This document shows, one piece after another, positions 23,049-32,166 of a stretch of 39,535 nucleotides of DNA. How positions within the stretch are numbered: position 1 is the stretch's first letter; every line of letters starts with the position of its first letter. This DNA comes from Pseudomonadota bacterium. Its GTDB lineage: Bacteria; Pseudomonadota; Gammaproteobacteria; Xanthomonadales; Xanthomonadaceae. The position numbers were made by a program, and so were the translations under genes. Under the pieces are notes generated by a model, which did no database searches, had not been told where the DNA came from, and saw only the letters and a list, made by a program, of their open reading frames with translations. The DNA lies in assembly GCA_023438325.1 (NCBI GenBank), contig JAEXRB010000259.1:1-39535 (forward strand), given 5' to 3'.

Positions 23049-26000
23049 ATGGAAACGTCACGCCCGCTGCGCCTCCTGCTGCTGTCCCTGGCCTGCTCCG
23101 CCGCCCTGGCGGCGCAGGCGCAAACCCCGGCCCGCATCGACATTCCGGCCGGCGATCTCGCCGCCGCACTGGATGCCTATGTCCGCCAGACCGGCGCTCA
23201 ACTGGTCTACCGCACCGATCAAGTCAAGGGCGCGCGCAGCCACGGCGCACAAGGCGAGGCCACCTCGCCGCAAACACTCGATACCCTGCTCGAAGGCAGC
23301 GGCTTCCAGGCCCGGCGCGATACCTCGGGCGCAGTGATGATCGTGCCGCAGGCCGCCGCGCCCGCGCCGACCACACGCGCCACGCCAACGGCAAGCAAGA
23401 GCAGCGAAGACGACACCCCGGTCATCGACCTCCAGACCGTGCAAGTGACCGGCTCACGCATTCCGCGCGCGCAGATCGAAGGCCCGGCACCGATCACCGT
23501 GCTCAGCGCCGCCCAGATCCAGGCATCGGGCTTCACCTCGGTGCCGGAAGTGCTTTCCTCGCTCAGCCAGAACAGCGGCACCGTGCAAGGCCAGCAGAAC
23601 ACCACCAGCGCGCAATCCACACCCGGCGCACAGGCCGTCGATTTGCGCGGCCTCGGCCCCAATCACACCCTGGTGCTGATCAACGGCCGCCGCATTGCCG
23701 ACTTCCCGCTGCCGCTCAATGGCCGCAGCAATTTCACCGACATCGGCAACATCCCGCTCGGCATGATCGATCGAGTCGAAGTGCTCACCGGCAGCGCCTC
23801 GGCCGTGTACGGCTCCGATGCGATGGCCGGCGTGATCAACTTCATCCTCAAGAAATCGCTCGACGGCACGATCATCGACTATCGCTACGGCGATACCGAA
23901 GCAGGCGGTGGTGAATCCCATCGCCTGACCGTGACCACCGGCTTCGAGCGCGGCGACTTCAGCGGCATCGTCGGCGTGGAACTGCTCGACAAGCGTCCGC
24001 TCTGGGGTTTCGAGCGCGACATCCAGGATTCCACCCTCGACGCGCCCACCAGCCGGCGCCGCCTGCCGCGCCTGACCGCGCAGATCCTCAACTGGGAAGA
24101 CGACACCAACATTGCACCCGCCGATGATTGCGCCGCCATGTCCGGCCTCAACGAAGGCACCACCGGGCTGCATCTGGATCGCTTCGGCGAGCCCTACTGC
24201 GGCGGCGAGCGCGCCATCGCCTATCGCACCATCACCAACGAGCGCAAAGGCGGCAACGTCTACGGTGCGTTCGAATACCGCATTTCCGACGCGCTGGCGT
24301 GGTTCGCCGACGCGCAGCTGGGTCGCCAGACCGTTCGCCTGCTGACCGGCACCAACGGCAACGACGTGGCCAGCGATCACATGGGCTGGGAGTTCCATGA
24401 TCCCGCCTCGCGCAACAACTACCGCGACAAGGTGTTCTACAACGCCAACACCGACCAGCGCGAAATCTGGTCGCGCCAGTTCACGCCCGAAGAAATGGGC
24501 GGTCTGCGCAACCGCATGAACAGCACCACCCAGAAAACCGCCGCGATCACCACCGGCCTCAAGGGCTATCTGGGCGAAGACTGGAACTGGGAGGCGGCCT
24601 ACAACCACTCGCAGTACCGCGCCGAGGTGGAGATGCCGCGCATCAAGGCCGATGCCGCCAACCGCCTGTTCCTGGGCGAATTGCTCGGCTACACCAGCAG
24701 CGGCTATGCGATCTACGCACCCGATCCCGAGCGCCTTTACACCCCGCTGACACCCGCCGAGTTCGCCTCCATCGCCGTGATGTCCACGTTCCGCCCCAAG
24801 GCCAGCAACAACAATCTGAGTTTCACTGTCGATACCGGATCGCTGTTCTCGATGCCGGCCGGTGATGCCGGTTTCGCCGGCGCGGTCGAATACGGCGAGC
24901 AGTCCTATCGCATCAATCCCGACCCGCTGGCGCTGACCGAAGATGCCTACTTCGGACCGCGCTACGGCGATGGCAGCGGCGACCGCGACCGCTGGAGCGC
25001 AGCAGGCGAGCTGCGCTTGCCGCTGGCTTCCAGCTTGCAGGCCAGCGTCGCAGGTCGCTATGACCGCTACAGCTACGGCAATGCCGATCCGGGCAAGTTC
25101 ACCTACAGTCTCGGTCTGGAATGGCGCCCGCACGACACGCTGCTGCTGCGCAGCTCCTACGGCACCGGCTTTCGCGCGCCCGACATGCACTACCTGTTCG
25201 CCGGCAACGATTACTACCGCACCCGCTACGCCACCGATTACTACGACTGCCGCACCGCCGAGCCGGGCGCCACCGATGCCTACTGCTACGACGACGGCGG
25301 CTACGACGTGAGTACCTTCGACGTCTACAGCGGCAATCTCGGCCTGGACGTGGAAACCAGCACCTCGTTCTCCGCCGGCCTTGTCTGGTCGCCGCTGGAT
25401 GGCCTCGATCTGGCAATGGATTACTACAAGATCCGCGTCAAGGATCAGGTCCAGACACAGGATCGCGAACGCCTGCGTCGCGACGAAGCCAGTTGCCGCC
25501 TCGGCGTCACCGATGAAGGCACGCCGGTGGACATCAACTCGGCCACCTGTCAGGACGCCATCGCCCGCGTCATCCGTGATGAAGATGGCGCCATCACCAG
25601 CGTCCACTTCAGCCCGATCAACATCGCCAACGAAGAAACCTCGGGCATCGACGTTTCAGCCAATTACCGCATGGAAACCGACAGCGCCGGCGACTTCCGT
25701 TTCACCGGCAGCTACACCTGGGTGCATCGCCACACCAGCCAGCAATATCCCGGCGATCCGGAACAGGACATGCTGCACTACGAAACCTACAGCCCCGCCC
25801 TGCCACGCCGCAAAGGCAATCTCGGGGTGAACTGGAACAAGGGCATGTGGGGCGCCAGCCTGTTCGGCAGCTATCTGGGCCGCGTGCCCAACTATGCCGA
25901 CGACGCCTGGATGCCGGCCACCTGGCGCTTCAACGCCGGCGCGCGCTACGACATCAACGATCACCTGCGCGTATCGCTGTCGATCAACAACCTGTTCGAC

Positions 26001-26123
26001 AAGATGCCGCCGGAAGATGCCACTTGGGCGAACTATCCTTACTACGACACCGCCTGGTTCGACAGCGTGGGGCGCAGCTACTTCGTGCAGCTCACCTGGA
26101 AACTCGGCGGCGAGCCGCTCTGA
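23049..26123 (+). CDS. TonB-dependent outer-membrane receptor with STN signalling domain
   Basis: A 1024-residue outer-membrane importer powered by TonB. A signal peptide (residues 1-25, ending LAAQAQ) is followed by an STN domain (about 28-98: IDIPAGDLAAALDAYVRQTGAQLVY), the module that touches FecR. After a Pro/Ala linker the plug begins near residue 135 (VQVTGSRIPRAQIEGPAPITVLSAAQI) with LVLINGRRIADFPLP and VYGSDAMAGVINFILK. The barrel runs to the C-terminus, which ends YFVQLTWKLGGEPL; a loop near 720-760 is rich in Tyr and Asp with two cysteines. With the sigma factor and FecR it forms a cell-surface signalling unit. The ligand is unknown; the large barrel and lack of siderophore genes leave sugar, peptide or iron chelate open. 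ATG 23049 is chosen because the signal peptide starts there. Confidence 0.93.
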   Translation: METSRPLRLLLLSLACSAALAAQAQTPARIDIPAGDLAAALDAYVRQTGAQLVYRTDQVKGARSHGAQGEATSPQTLDTLLEGSGFQARRDTSGAVMIVPQAAAPAPTTRATPTASKSSEDDTPVIDLQTVQVTGSRIPRAQIEGPAPITVLSAAQIQASGFTSVPEVLSSLSQNSGTVQGQQNTTSAQSTPGAQAVDLRGLGPNHTLVLINGRRIADFPLPLNGRSNFTDIGNIPLGMIDRVEVLTGSASAVYGSDAMAGVINFILKKSLDGTIIDYRYGDTEAGGGESHRLTVTTGFERGDFSGIVGVELLDKRPLWGFERDIQDSTLDAPTSRRRLPRLTAQILNWEDDTNIAPADDCAAMSGLNEGTTGLHLDRFGEPYCGGERAIAYRTITNERKGGNVYGAFEYRISDALAWFADAQLGRQTVRLLTGTNGNDVASDHMGWEFHDPASRNNYRDKVFYNANTDQREIWSRQFTPEEMGGLRNRMNSTTQKTAAITTGLKGYLGEDWNWEAAYNHSQYRAEVEMPRIKADAANRLFLGELLGYTSSGYAIYAPDPERLYTPLTPAEFASIAVMSTFRPKASNNNLSFTVDTGSLFSMPAGDAGFAGAVEYGEQSYRINPDPLALTEDAYFGPRYGDGSGDRDRWSAAGELRLPLASSLQASVAGRYDRYSYGNADPGKFTYSLGLEWRPHDTLLLRSSYGTGFRAPDMHYLFAGNDYYRTRYATDYYDCRTAEPGATDAYCYDDGGYDVSTFDVYSGNLGLDVETSTSFSAGLVWSPLDGLDLAMDYYKIRVKDQVQTQDRERLRRDEASCRLGVTDEGTPVDINSATCQDAIARVIRDEDGAITSVHFSPINIANEETSGIDVSANYRMETDSAGDFRFTGSYTWVHRHTSQQYPGDPEQDMLHYETYSPALPRRKGNLGVNWNKGMWGASLFGSYLGRVPNYADDAWMPATWRFNAGARYDINDHLRVSLSINNLFDKMPPEDATWANYPYYDTAWFDSVGRSYFVQLTWKLGGEPL

Positions 26124-26147
26124 GCCACGCTGCGGCTTCCCGGCACG

Positions 26148-26176
26148 AAAAAGCCCCGGAAATACCGGGGCTTTTT
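26148..26176. terminator. Bidirectional intrinsic terminator between the receptor and VWA genes
   Basis: A 12-bp perfect stem (AAAAAGCCCCGG / CCGGGGCTTTTT) with the 5-base loop AAATA. It carries an A-run on one side and a T-run on the other, so it can stop both the plus-strand receptor transcript (stop at 26123) and the convergent VWA transcript (stop at 26232). Confidence 0.92.
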
Positions 26177-26231
26177 GTTTTCCCGCATCAGGACAGGCGC
26201 AATGGGCCATCGCGATGCCGCATCATCTGGC

Positions 26232-27965
26232 CTACTGCACCACGATCGCCTGCTCCGCCAACACGCTGGAGGATTCACCGTTCCAGTAGCGCAAGCGATA
26301 CTGGCCCGGCACGTCCGGTGCCTTCAGCGTGACTTCGTTCTGCCCGAAGCCGCGATCCTGATTCAGGCGTTGACGGCGCAATACATCGGTTCCCGCCGAA
26401 TCGACGATCTGCACGTCGTCGCGCACCGCACCCGGCCCTTGCCAGCGCACGAGGACGGCGCTTCCGGCAGCAACCTGCGCCGGGGCAGCCAGCGCCACGG
26501 GAATCGCGACCACGGTGATGTCGCGCGTGGCCAGTGCGCGACGGTCGGTGCCGCTGTAGTAACGCAACTGGTATTGGCCGGGTACGGCGGGCGCGGTGAG
26601 CGTGACCTCGTGACGGTCGAAGCCACGATCCTGATTCAGGCGCTGACGCCGCAGTTGTTTGTTGTCTGCCGGATCAACGATCTCCACGTCGTCGCGCACC
26701 GCACCCGGCCCCTGCCAGCGCACGACAAAAGGCCGCGCCATGTCCACCTGTGACGGGGCATCGAGCGCCACCTGCATCGGCACGATCTCGATGTCGCGCT
26801 GCGCCAGCACGGCCTCGTTTTCTCCATTCCAGTAGCGCAGGAGGTAACGCCCCGGCTCGGCCGGCGCCAACAAGGTGACGGTGCGTGCATCGAAGCCCTT
26901 GTCCTGATTGAGCCGCTGGCGGCGCAGGATCGTGCCGCTGGCAGCGTCGAAGAGCTGCACGTCATCGCGCACCGCGCCGGGGCCGTTCCATTGGATCGTG
27001 ATGGGCGTGCCGATGGGAGCCTGTGCGGGAGCCTCCAGCGCGGTTTCCGCGGGCACCAATTGGATCGGCACACGCGCCAGCACGCGGGCACGTTCACCGT
27101 GCCAGTAGCGCAGTTCGTACTGCCCCGGCTCGGCTGCCATCGTCAGGCTGACGCTGTGCGCACTGAAACCGCGATCCTGATTCAAGCGCTGGCGTCGAAC
27201 CACGCGGCCCTCGCCGTTGGCCGCAGCGGGGTCGAACAACTGCACGTCATCGCGCAATCCGCCCGGCCCCTGCCACTGCATCGTGAGGACACTGGAGACG
27301 GCTGCACTCTGCGGCGCGACAAGACCGGCTTCAGGCAGCGGCGGCAGTGCCGGCTCTTCCACCATCGTCTGCGTCAGCGCGGCCCCCAGCGCCGCCATGT
27401 CGTCGGCCTGCAGGTAGCGGCCGCCGGTGTTCTCGGCCAGACAGGCCACTTGCCGGCCTTCTTCGGCACTGAGGCCGAAACCCACGACATGCGCGGTGAA
27501 ATCCGTGCCGCTCATCGCCAGCTCTTCGCCCAGCGCGCACGGATCCGCATTGCAGGTTTCCACGCCATCGGTAATGAGGATCACGCGTGCGGCCTGCTCG
27601 GTATAGCGCAGCGCCTGCGCGGCCTGCCGCACCGATTCTGTCAGCGGCGTCATGCCGAGGAATTTCATCTCGGCCACCGCGCGGTTGATGGTCGCCGCGC
27701 TGCCAGGCGCAGGGGGCACGACCAATTCGATATCACCGCAATCCCCCTTGCGCCGGTGGCCGTAAGCCATCAGGCCGATGCTGCTGTCCGCAGGCATCGC
27801 AGCCAACGTCTGGGCCAGGGTATCGCGGGCGATTTCGAGTTTGGCGCGACCCTCGATCTGGCCCCACATCGAGCCGGAAGCATCCAGCACGATGAGCGTC
27901 TGCTCGGCGGCAGCCGCTCCCCCGGCGGTCATGGCCAAGATGGCTCCAAGGGCAATTCGCATCAT
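26232..27965 (-). CDS. Exported VWA-domain protein with four 91-residue C-terminal repeats
   Basis: A 577-residue exported protein. A signal peptide covers residues 1-20 (MMRIALGAILAMTAGGAAAA). The von Willebrand A domain follows (about 22-205) with a complete metal site: D28-x-S30-x-S32 in VLDASGSMWG, T106 in GMTPL and D133 in LITDGVET. Three or four cysteines (near 76, 137 and 142) may form disulfides. From about residue 214 to the end there are four tandem repeats, each with W(Q/N)GPG..RDDV, RRQRLNQD(R/K)GF and PG(Q/R)Y.LRYW.G; these look like Ig-type beta modules found after VWA domains in other proteobacteria. The gene has GAGG before its start and is divergent from the Ser/Thr kinase, suggesting a shared task, perhaps binding an envelope ligand. 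The function is not known. Confidence 0.83.
   Translation of the reverse strand: MMRIALGAILAMTAGGAAAAEQTLIVLDASGSMWGQIEGRAKLEIARDTLAQTLAAMPADSSIGLMAYGHRRKGDCGDIELVVPPAPGSAATINRAVAEMKFLGMTPLTESVRQAAQALRYTEQAARVILITDGVETCNADPCALGEELAMSGTDFTAHVVGFGLSAEEGRQVACLAENTGGRYLQADDMAALGAALTQTMVEEPALPPLPEAGLVAPQSAAVSSVLTMQWQGPGGLRDDVQLFDPAAANGEGRVVRRQRLNQDRGFSAHSVSLTMAAEPGQYELRYWHGERARVLARVPIQLVPAETALEAPAQAPIGTPITIQWNGPGAVRDDVQLFDAASGTILRRQRLNQDKGFDARTVTLLAPAEPGRYLLRYWNGENEAVLAQRDIEIVPMQVALDAPSQVDMARPFVVRWQGPGAVRDDVEIVDPADNKQLRRQRLNQDRGFDRHEVTLTAPAVPGQYQLRYYSGTDRRALATRDITVVAIPVALAAPAQVAAGSAVLVRWQGPGAVRDDVQIVDSAGTDVLRRQRLNQDRGFGQNEVTLKAPDVPGQYRLRYWNGESSSVLAEQAIVVQ
26235..27326 (-). repeat. Four-unit tandem protein repeat within the VWA gene
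   Basis: The sequence coding for RLNQD recurs at 26354, 26627, 26900 and 27173 (plus-strand coordinates of the matching base), exactly 273 bp apart each time, or 91 codons. Units 2 and 3 are complete; unit 1 has a few extra residues before RRQRLNQD and unit 4 ends with the gene. Confidence 0.9.
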
Positions 27966-28100
27966 GTCCAGTTCCTCTGATTGACGTGTGGTGCCAGCAG
28001 ATACGGAACAGTGCCCGAAAAGACGCCACGCATTGCGTGCCTGTGCGCACTTCGTCCCGCAACGCTATGGCAGGATAGCGTTTCACGGACAGGGGCCACG
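27966..28100. promoter_or_regulatory. Divergent promoter region of the VWA and kinase genes
   Basis: A 135-bp gap holds both promoters. The inverted repeat CGCTA-TGGCAGGA-TAGCG at 28063-28080 is close to the kinase start and could be an operator or weak hairpin. No convincing -35/-10 pairs were found. Confidence 0.3.
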
Positions 28101-30533
28101 ATGCACGACGCCACACTCAAGCTCGACGACGATGCCCCCGCAGTGCGACTGCCCGAACGCATCGGCCCGTACCAGGTGCTCGGCCTACTCGGCGAAGGCG
28201 GCATGGGGCGGGTGTATCTGGCACGCGAAAGCCATCCGCCACGCGATGTCGCCCTGAAAGTGGTACGCGGGCTATCCGGCCATGCGCTGGCACGCTTCCG
28301 GCGCGAAATCGAGCTTCTGGCACAACTCGAACATCCTGGCATCGGTCGACTCTATGCTGCCGGTGAGGACGTCATCGGCGGCATTCCGATTCCCTGGCTC
28401 GCACTGGAACTGATCCGCGGCCAAGACCTGCGCAGCTGGGCAGAGCGGGAGCGTCCCGATCTCGCCGCTCGCCTGCGAATCCTTGTCGCCATCTGCCACG
28501 CGGTGCAGCACGCCCACGAACGCGGCGTGATCCATCGCGATCTCAAGCCCGGCAACATCCTCGTGGATGCCTCCGGCCAACCGAAAGTCGTGGACTTCGG
28601 CGTGGCCCGCCTGCGTGGCGACGATGACGGCATGACCCAGGCAGGCCAGGTCATCGGAACCCTGCCCTACATGAGCCCCGAACAACTCGCCGGGCGCACC
28701 GCCGAAGTAGACGCACGCAGCGATGTGTATGCGCTGGGCACCATCGCCTACGAGATCGTGAGCGGTCGGCTCCCGCATCCACGCCTGACCACCTCCACGC
28801 TGTTCGAGGCGCTGGACATCATGCGGCGCGAAGATCCGCCCCGCCTGCGCACGCTGACCCCGCAGGCACGTGGCGACCTCGACAAGGTAGTCATGAAGGC
28901 ACTGGCAAGCGACCCGGCACAGCGCTATGCCAGTGCAGGCGCCTTCGCCGACGACCTGCAGCGCCTCATCGACCATCGCCCGGTGATGGCACGTGCACCG
29001 ACACTGGCCTACCGCGCCAATCGCTTCGTGCGTCGCCATCGCGCGCTCACCGTGGCGGCGAGCATCGTGTTCCTGGCGCTCGTCGGCACCGCCGTCGTCA
29101 GCACGATGGCCGCACAACGCGCACGGGAAGCACAACTGGATGCCGAATCGCGGGCGCATGAATTGGCGGCGGTCAATGAGTTTGTCGAACGCATGTTGAC
29201 CGAGGCGGATCCGGAGCTCGGCGGCTCGCCGGACATGCCGCTGCGCCAAGTCCTTGAGGGCGCTGCGCTTGCTTTGGAAACGACAGCCTCCCAACCCCGT
29301 ACCGCAGGACAGGTCGCCCTCCTGCTGGGAAATACCTGGAGTGGATTGGGAGAAAGCGTTACCGCACAAGGATTTTTCGATCAAGCGCAGAACTGGCTGG
29401 ATCAGGGGTTCGGCCCTGCCAGCCGAGAGGCCGCCGAAGCGCAATTCGCCCGCCTGCAGGATTTCGCGCGTGGCGGAAAACCTGCCGATGCAATAGATCA
29501 CGCATTGACGTTGGAAGCCGCGCTTGCCCAGTCTGAAGAGGAGTGGGCCGCACACCTGGCCTTGCGGGTTCGTGTGGCGCGTGCCCAGGCGCTGGAAGAA
29601 GTGGGAAGCGTCGAAGCAGCCATCGAACTTGATCGCGCCCTGCTTGCCGACCCGTTGCTTCCACATCTGGATGACAGCGCCATCGTCACCGATGTGCTCC
29701 GCCACAACCTAGCCTACGCGCTCCTGCAAACCGGCAGTTTCACGGAAGCTGAAAACCTGATTCGCCAGACGCTCGAGTCGGAATCTTCCCGGCTCGGAGA
29801 AGATCACCCGCAAACGCTCTATACCAAGAAGGTGCTCGGCCAAACCCTGCATCGTCAGGGGCGTCTGGAAGAAGCCGCCCAGTGGTACGCCGATGTCCAT
29901 GAAAAGCGCCGCGCCCGGTATGGCGACGACCACCCGCTGACGCTGGGCTCCGGGGCGCAACTGGCCGCTGCATACAACTCATTGGATCGTCCCACCGAAG
30001 CCGAGCCGCTGTTGCGCCGCGCACTGGAAACCCGCATCGCACGCGGTGAAGGCGATTCGCATGACGCCTTGGTCGATCGCGTCATGTTCATCGCGACACT
30101 CGATAAGCTCGGCCGCGCCGACGAGGCGCTTGCGCTTGCGGAAGAAGCCATCGCGATGGAACGCGGCGCCCCCAACCGCGACACCTTGATGGCCCGCAGT
30201 GCCCGGGGAACCCTGCTGCTCAAGGCCGGCCGCATCACCGAATCGCGTGCTGCCTTCGCCGAATTGATCCGTCTGGCACCGGACATCCTCGGCCCCAACT
30301 TTCCGAACTGGCCGGTGATGCTATCCAATGCCGCCGCTGCGGATCTTGCCGCTGGCGATGCCGCGGCCGCACGCGAAAAACTCGAACCGGCACTGGAACT
30401 GCTCCAGTCCCGCCAAGGCCCGAATCACCCCCGTACCCGCGAAGCCGCGAAACGGCTGATTGAGACCTACGAAACATTGGGCATGAAGAACGAAGCCGCC
30501 GCACTGCAAGAGCAACAACCAACCCCAAATTGA
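28101..30533 (+). CDS. Membrane Ser/Thr protein kinase with TPR-rich C-terminal region
   Basis: A Hanks-type (PknB-like) Ser/Thr kinase of 810 residues. The catalytic domain spans about 20-285: glycine loop LGEGGMGRVYLA, lysine K53 in VALKVV, catalytic H145-R-D147 in VIHRDLKPGNIL, D165 of VDFGVAR, and the substrate-lobe motif GTLPYMSPEQLAG, all intact. A membrane helix lies at about 315-337 (ALTVAASIVFLALVGTAVV). The remaining 470 residues, expected in the periplasm, are TPR-like; kinesin-light-chain-style units are clear around GEDHPQTLYTKKVLGQTLHR and GDDHPLTLGSGAQLAAAYN. The start ATG 28101 follows AGGGG and lies just before the kinase core; the open frame reaches 27981 without family similarity. 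Divergent from the VWA gene; converges with the esterase-like gene. Substrates are unknown. Confidence 0.92.
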   Translation: MHDATLKLDDDAPAVRLPERIGPYQVLGLLGEGGMGRVYLARESHPPRDVALKVVRGLSGHALARFRREIELLAQLEHPGIGRLYAAGEDVIGGIPIPWLALELIRGQDLRSWAERERPDLAARLRILVAICHAVQHAHERGVIHRDLKPGNILVDASGQPKVVDFGVARLRGDDDGMTQAGQVIGTLPYMSPEQLAGRTAEVDARSDVYALGTIAYEIVSGRLPHPRLTTSTLFEALDIMRREDPPRLRTLTPQARGDLDKVVMKALASDPAQRYASAGAFADDLQRLIDHRPVMARAPTLAYRANRFVRRHRALTVAASIVFLALVGTAVVSTMAAQRAREAQLDAESRAHELAAVNEFVERMLTEADPELGGSPDMPLRQVLEGAALALETTASQPRTAGQVALLLGNTWSGLGESVTAQGFFDQAQNWLDQGFGPASREAAEAQFARLQDFARGGKPADAIDHALTLEAALAQSEEEWAAHLALRVRVARAQALEEVGSVEAAIELDRALLADPLLPHLDDSAIVTDVLRHNLAYALLQTGSFTEAENLIRQTLESESSRLGEDHPQTLYTKKVLGQTLHRQGRLEEAAQWYADVHEKRRARYGDDHPLTLGSGAQLAAAYNSLDRPTEAEPLLRRALETRIARGEGDSHDALVDRVMFIATLDKLGRADEALALAEEAIAMERGAPNRDTLMARSARGTLLLKAGRITESRAAFAELIRLAPDILGPNFPNWPVMLSNAAAADLAAGDAAAAREKLEPALELLQSRQGPNHPRTREAAKRLIETYETLGMKNEAAALQEQQPTPN

Positions 30534-30621
30534 TTCACCTCACCAACCCGCCGGCATCGACAGCCCGATGCTGGCCTTGATGGTATCGACATCGCGCATC
30601 ACCCAGCCAGCACGCCCGGAC

Positions 30622-32034
30622 TCACGGTATGGGCAAGGGACTGGCGGCTTCGGAGCGGTCGATATGGATGAGGACATCGAACCGTTCAAGCATCGCGTTC
30701 AGGTCGTAATAGTCACTGGGCGGATACTCAGGCCAGTAGACCGAGCCAACCTGCAGGAAATTGCGCGGCTGCACCAGCCAATTGCGCAGCTCCGCAACCG
30801 GCAATGACGTCAAATCCAGAATGAAATTCTCTTCATCCGCCGAGTGCAGCAGTTCATTCACCGACCCGGCCAGCGGCGGCAAAGGATGGACATGCTTCAT
30901 CACGCCGACACCCGGAGCCTGGGCCATGAATTCGCCATGGGCCCACGAGAAACCGACCGCCTGATACTCGTCCCCTAGCGTCTCGCGCAGGAGGCTGCCC
31001 ATGGTCGGAAAACCCTCGCCATGAGGACTTGCGGCCACATGCAGGTTATGTCCCCACAATGCCACCCTGATGCCTGGCTCGGTGAGGGCTTCCAGACGCA
31101 GGACGTTGTTGGCCAGGCTCCGCTCGCGGTGATGTGACTGATCGATCCACGCCGCGTTGTGAACCATGAACATGGCAGCATGCGAATCCAGCAAGTTCCT
31201 CAGCAAGTACATGTGCAGCTCGAAATCCGCCTCCGAACCAGCGGCCACCAGTTCGGCACGTCGATTCAGCAGAGTGTCCGTCAACGCCTCCAGCCCCTCC
31301 CGCAATCGGTCGTAATCGCCTTGGCTCATGGCGGCGTACAACTCCCAGGCCCCCGCCATCGACACTCGCAACGGCCCGACCGCATCCTCGGCAGCATCGA
31401 GCAGATCCGGCGCAGTCCGGGTCAGATACTGGATCAATAAATCAGGCTGCAAACCCACCGTGGCCGAATCCACGCCGATGTAGCGCAACCGCTCCTGCTC
31501 CGGTCGACCTGCGTTGTAATCGGCCATCCACTGGATCAGATCACGCATTTCTTCGGTGTACCAGGGCCAGTAATGCATGCGTGCCAGCATGATGGCTTCC
31601 AGATCGCCTTCGCCGGTCTGCACGTAGCGATCGAGATAAATGCCCTCGGCCACATCGGATTCCATGGCGAAGACACGCACACCGTGCTCCTCGACCAGCC
31701 ATCGGAAGATGCGATGCTTCATCCGGAAGAACTGACGCGTTCCGTGCGTGCCCTCGCCCATGCCCACGACCCGTGCCTGGGCCACGCGCGACAGCGGCGC
31801 CAAATCGGTCAAACCTGCTGCGGGATCCGTGGCCTGTAGCGGATGCAGAGCATCGTTGAGCTGCGCGGTACGGATTTCGGCAGGACTGGGCGTTGCCGGT
31901 GGTGGGCTGGTGGGCGGCGGCGGGCTGGAGTTGGAAGATCCACCGCAACTGGACAACAACAGGACAAGCGGCAGCATAAGCGGCAGCCACCGATTGCTGC
32001 GGGGAGCGGCTGAACGGCGGACGTCGAACATCAT
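30622..32034 (-). CDS. Erythromycin-esterase-like lipoprotein
   Basis: A 470-residue lipoprotein of the erythromycin esterase (Ere) superfamily, which also has members of unrelated or unknown substrate. The lipobox L27-S-S-C30 follows a hydrophobic stretch (WLPLMLPLVLLLSSC); glycine at +2 suggests sorting to the outer membrane. A Ser/Pro-rich tether reaches about residue 55. The core holds VVGMGEGTHGTRQFFRMKHRIFRWLV, with the acidic and histidine residues used as base and metal or substrate contacts in EreC-type enzymes, then VFAMESD and VALWGHNLHVAAS. Ere enzymes open the macrolide lactone, but the lipoprotein form here makes resistance only one option. GGAAGGG precedes the start. The stop at 30622 may be premature (see findings). 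Its upstream neighbour on the same strand is an ABC-F gene. Confidence 0.82.
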   Translation of the reverse strand: MMFDVRRSAAPRSNRWLPLMLPLVLLLSSCGGSSNSSPPPPTSPPPATPSPAEIRTAQLNDALHPLQATDPAAGLTDLAPLSRVAQARVVGMGEGTHGTRQFFRMKHRIFRWLVEEHGVRVFAMESDVAEGIYLDRYVQTGEGDLEAIMLARMHYWPWYTEEMRDLIQWMADYNAGRPEQERLRYIGVDSATVGLQPDLLIQYLTRTAPDLLDAAEDAVGPLRVSMAGAWELYAAMSQGDYDRLREGLEALTDTLLNRRAELVAAGSEADFELHMYLLRNLLDSHAAMFMVHNAAWIDQSHHRERSLANNVLRLEALTEPGIRVALWGHNLHVAASPHGEGFPTMGSLLRETLGDEYQAVGFSWAHGEFMAQAPGVGVMKHVHPLPPLAGSVNELLHSADEENFILDLTSLPVAELRNWLVQPRNFLQVGSVYWPEYPPSDYYDLNAMLERFDVLIHIDRSEAASPLPIP

Positions 32035-32166
32035 GGAACCCTTCCGTGAATGCGTCGATTCATCGAGTGTAATGCAGTCCTCGATGCCTCAGGCCGGCCC
32101 TTCATCAGCCCAATCGGGCAGCTTCACACGTCGAACTCCCTGAGTTGCACGTACCTTGCCCGCGGT

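Noticed and set aside
23454..25607. 717-codon minus-strand open frame inside the TonB receptor gene
   Set aside because: Val/Ala/Gly-rich shadow without a recognisable fold; the receptor reads through without a break.
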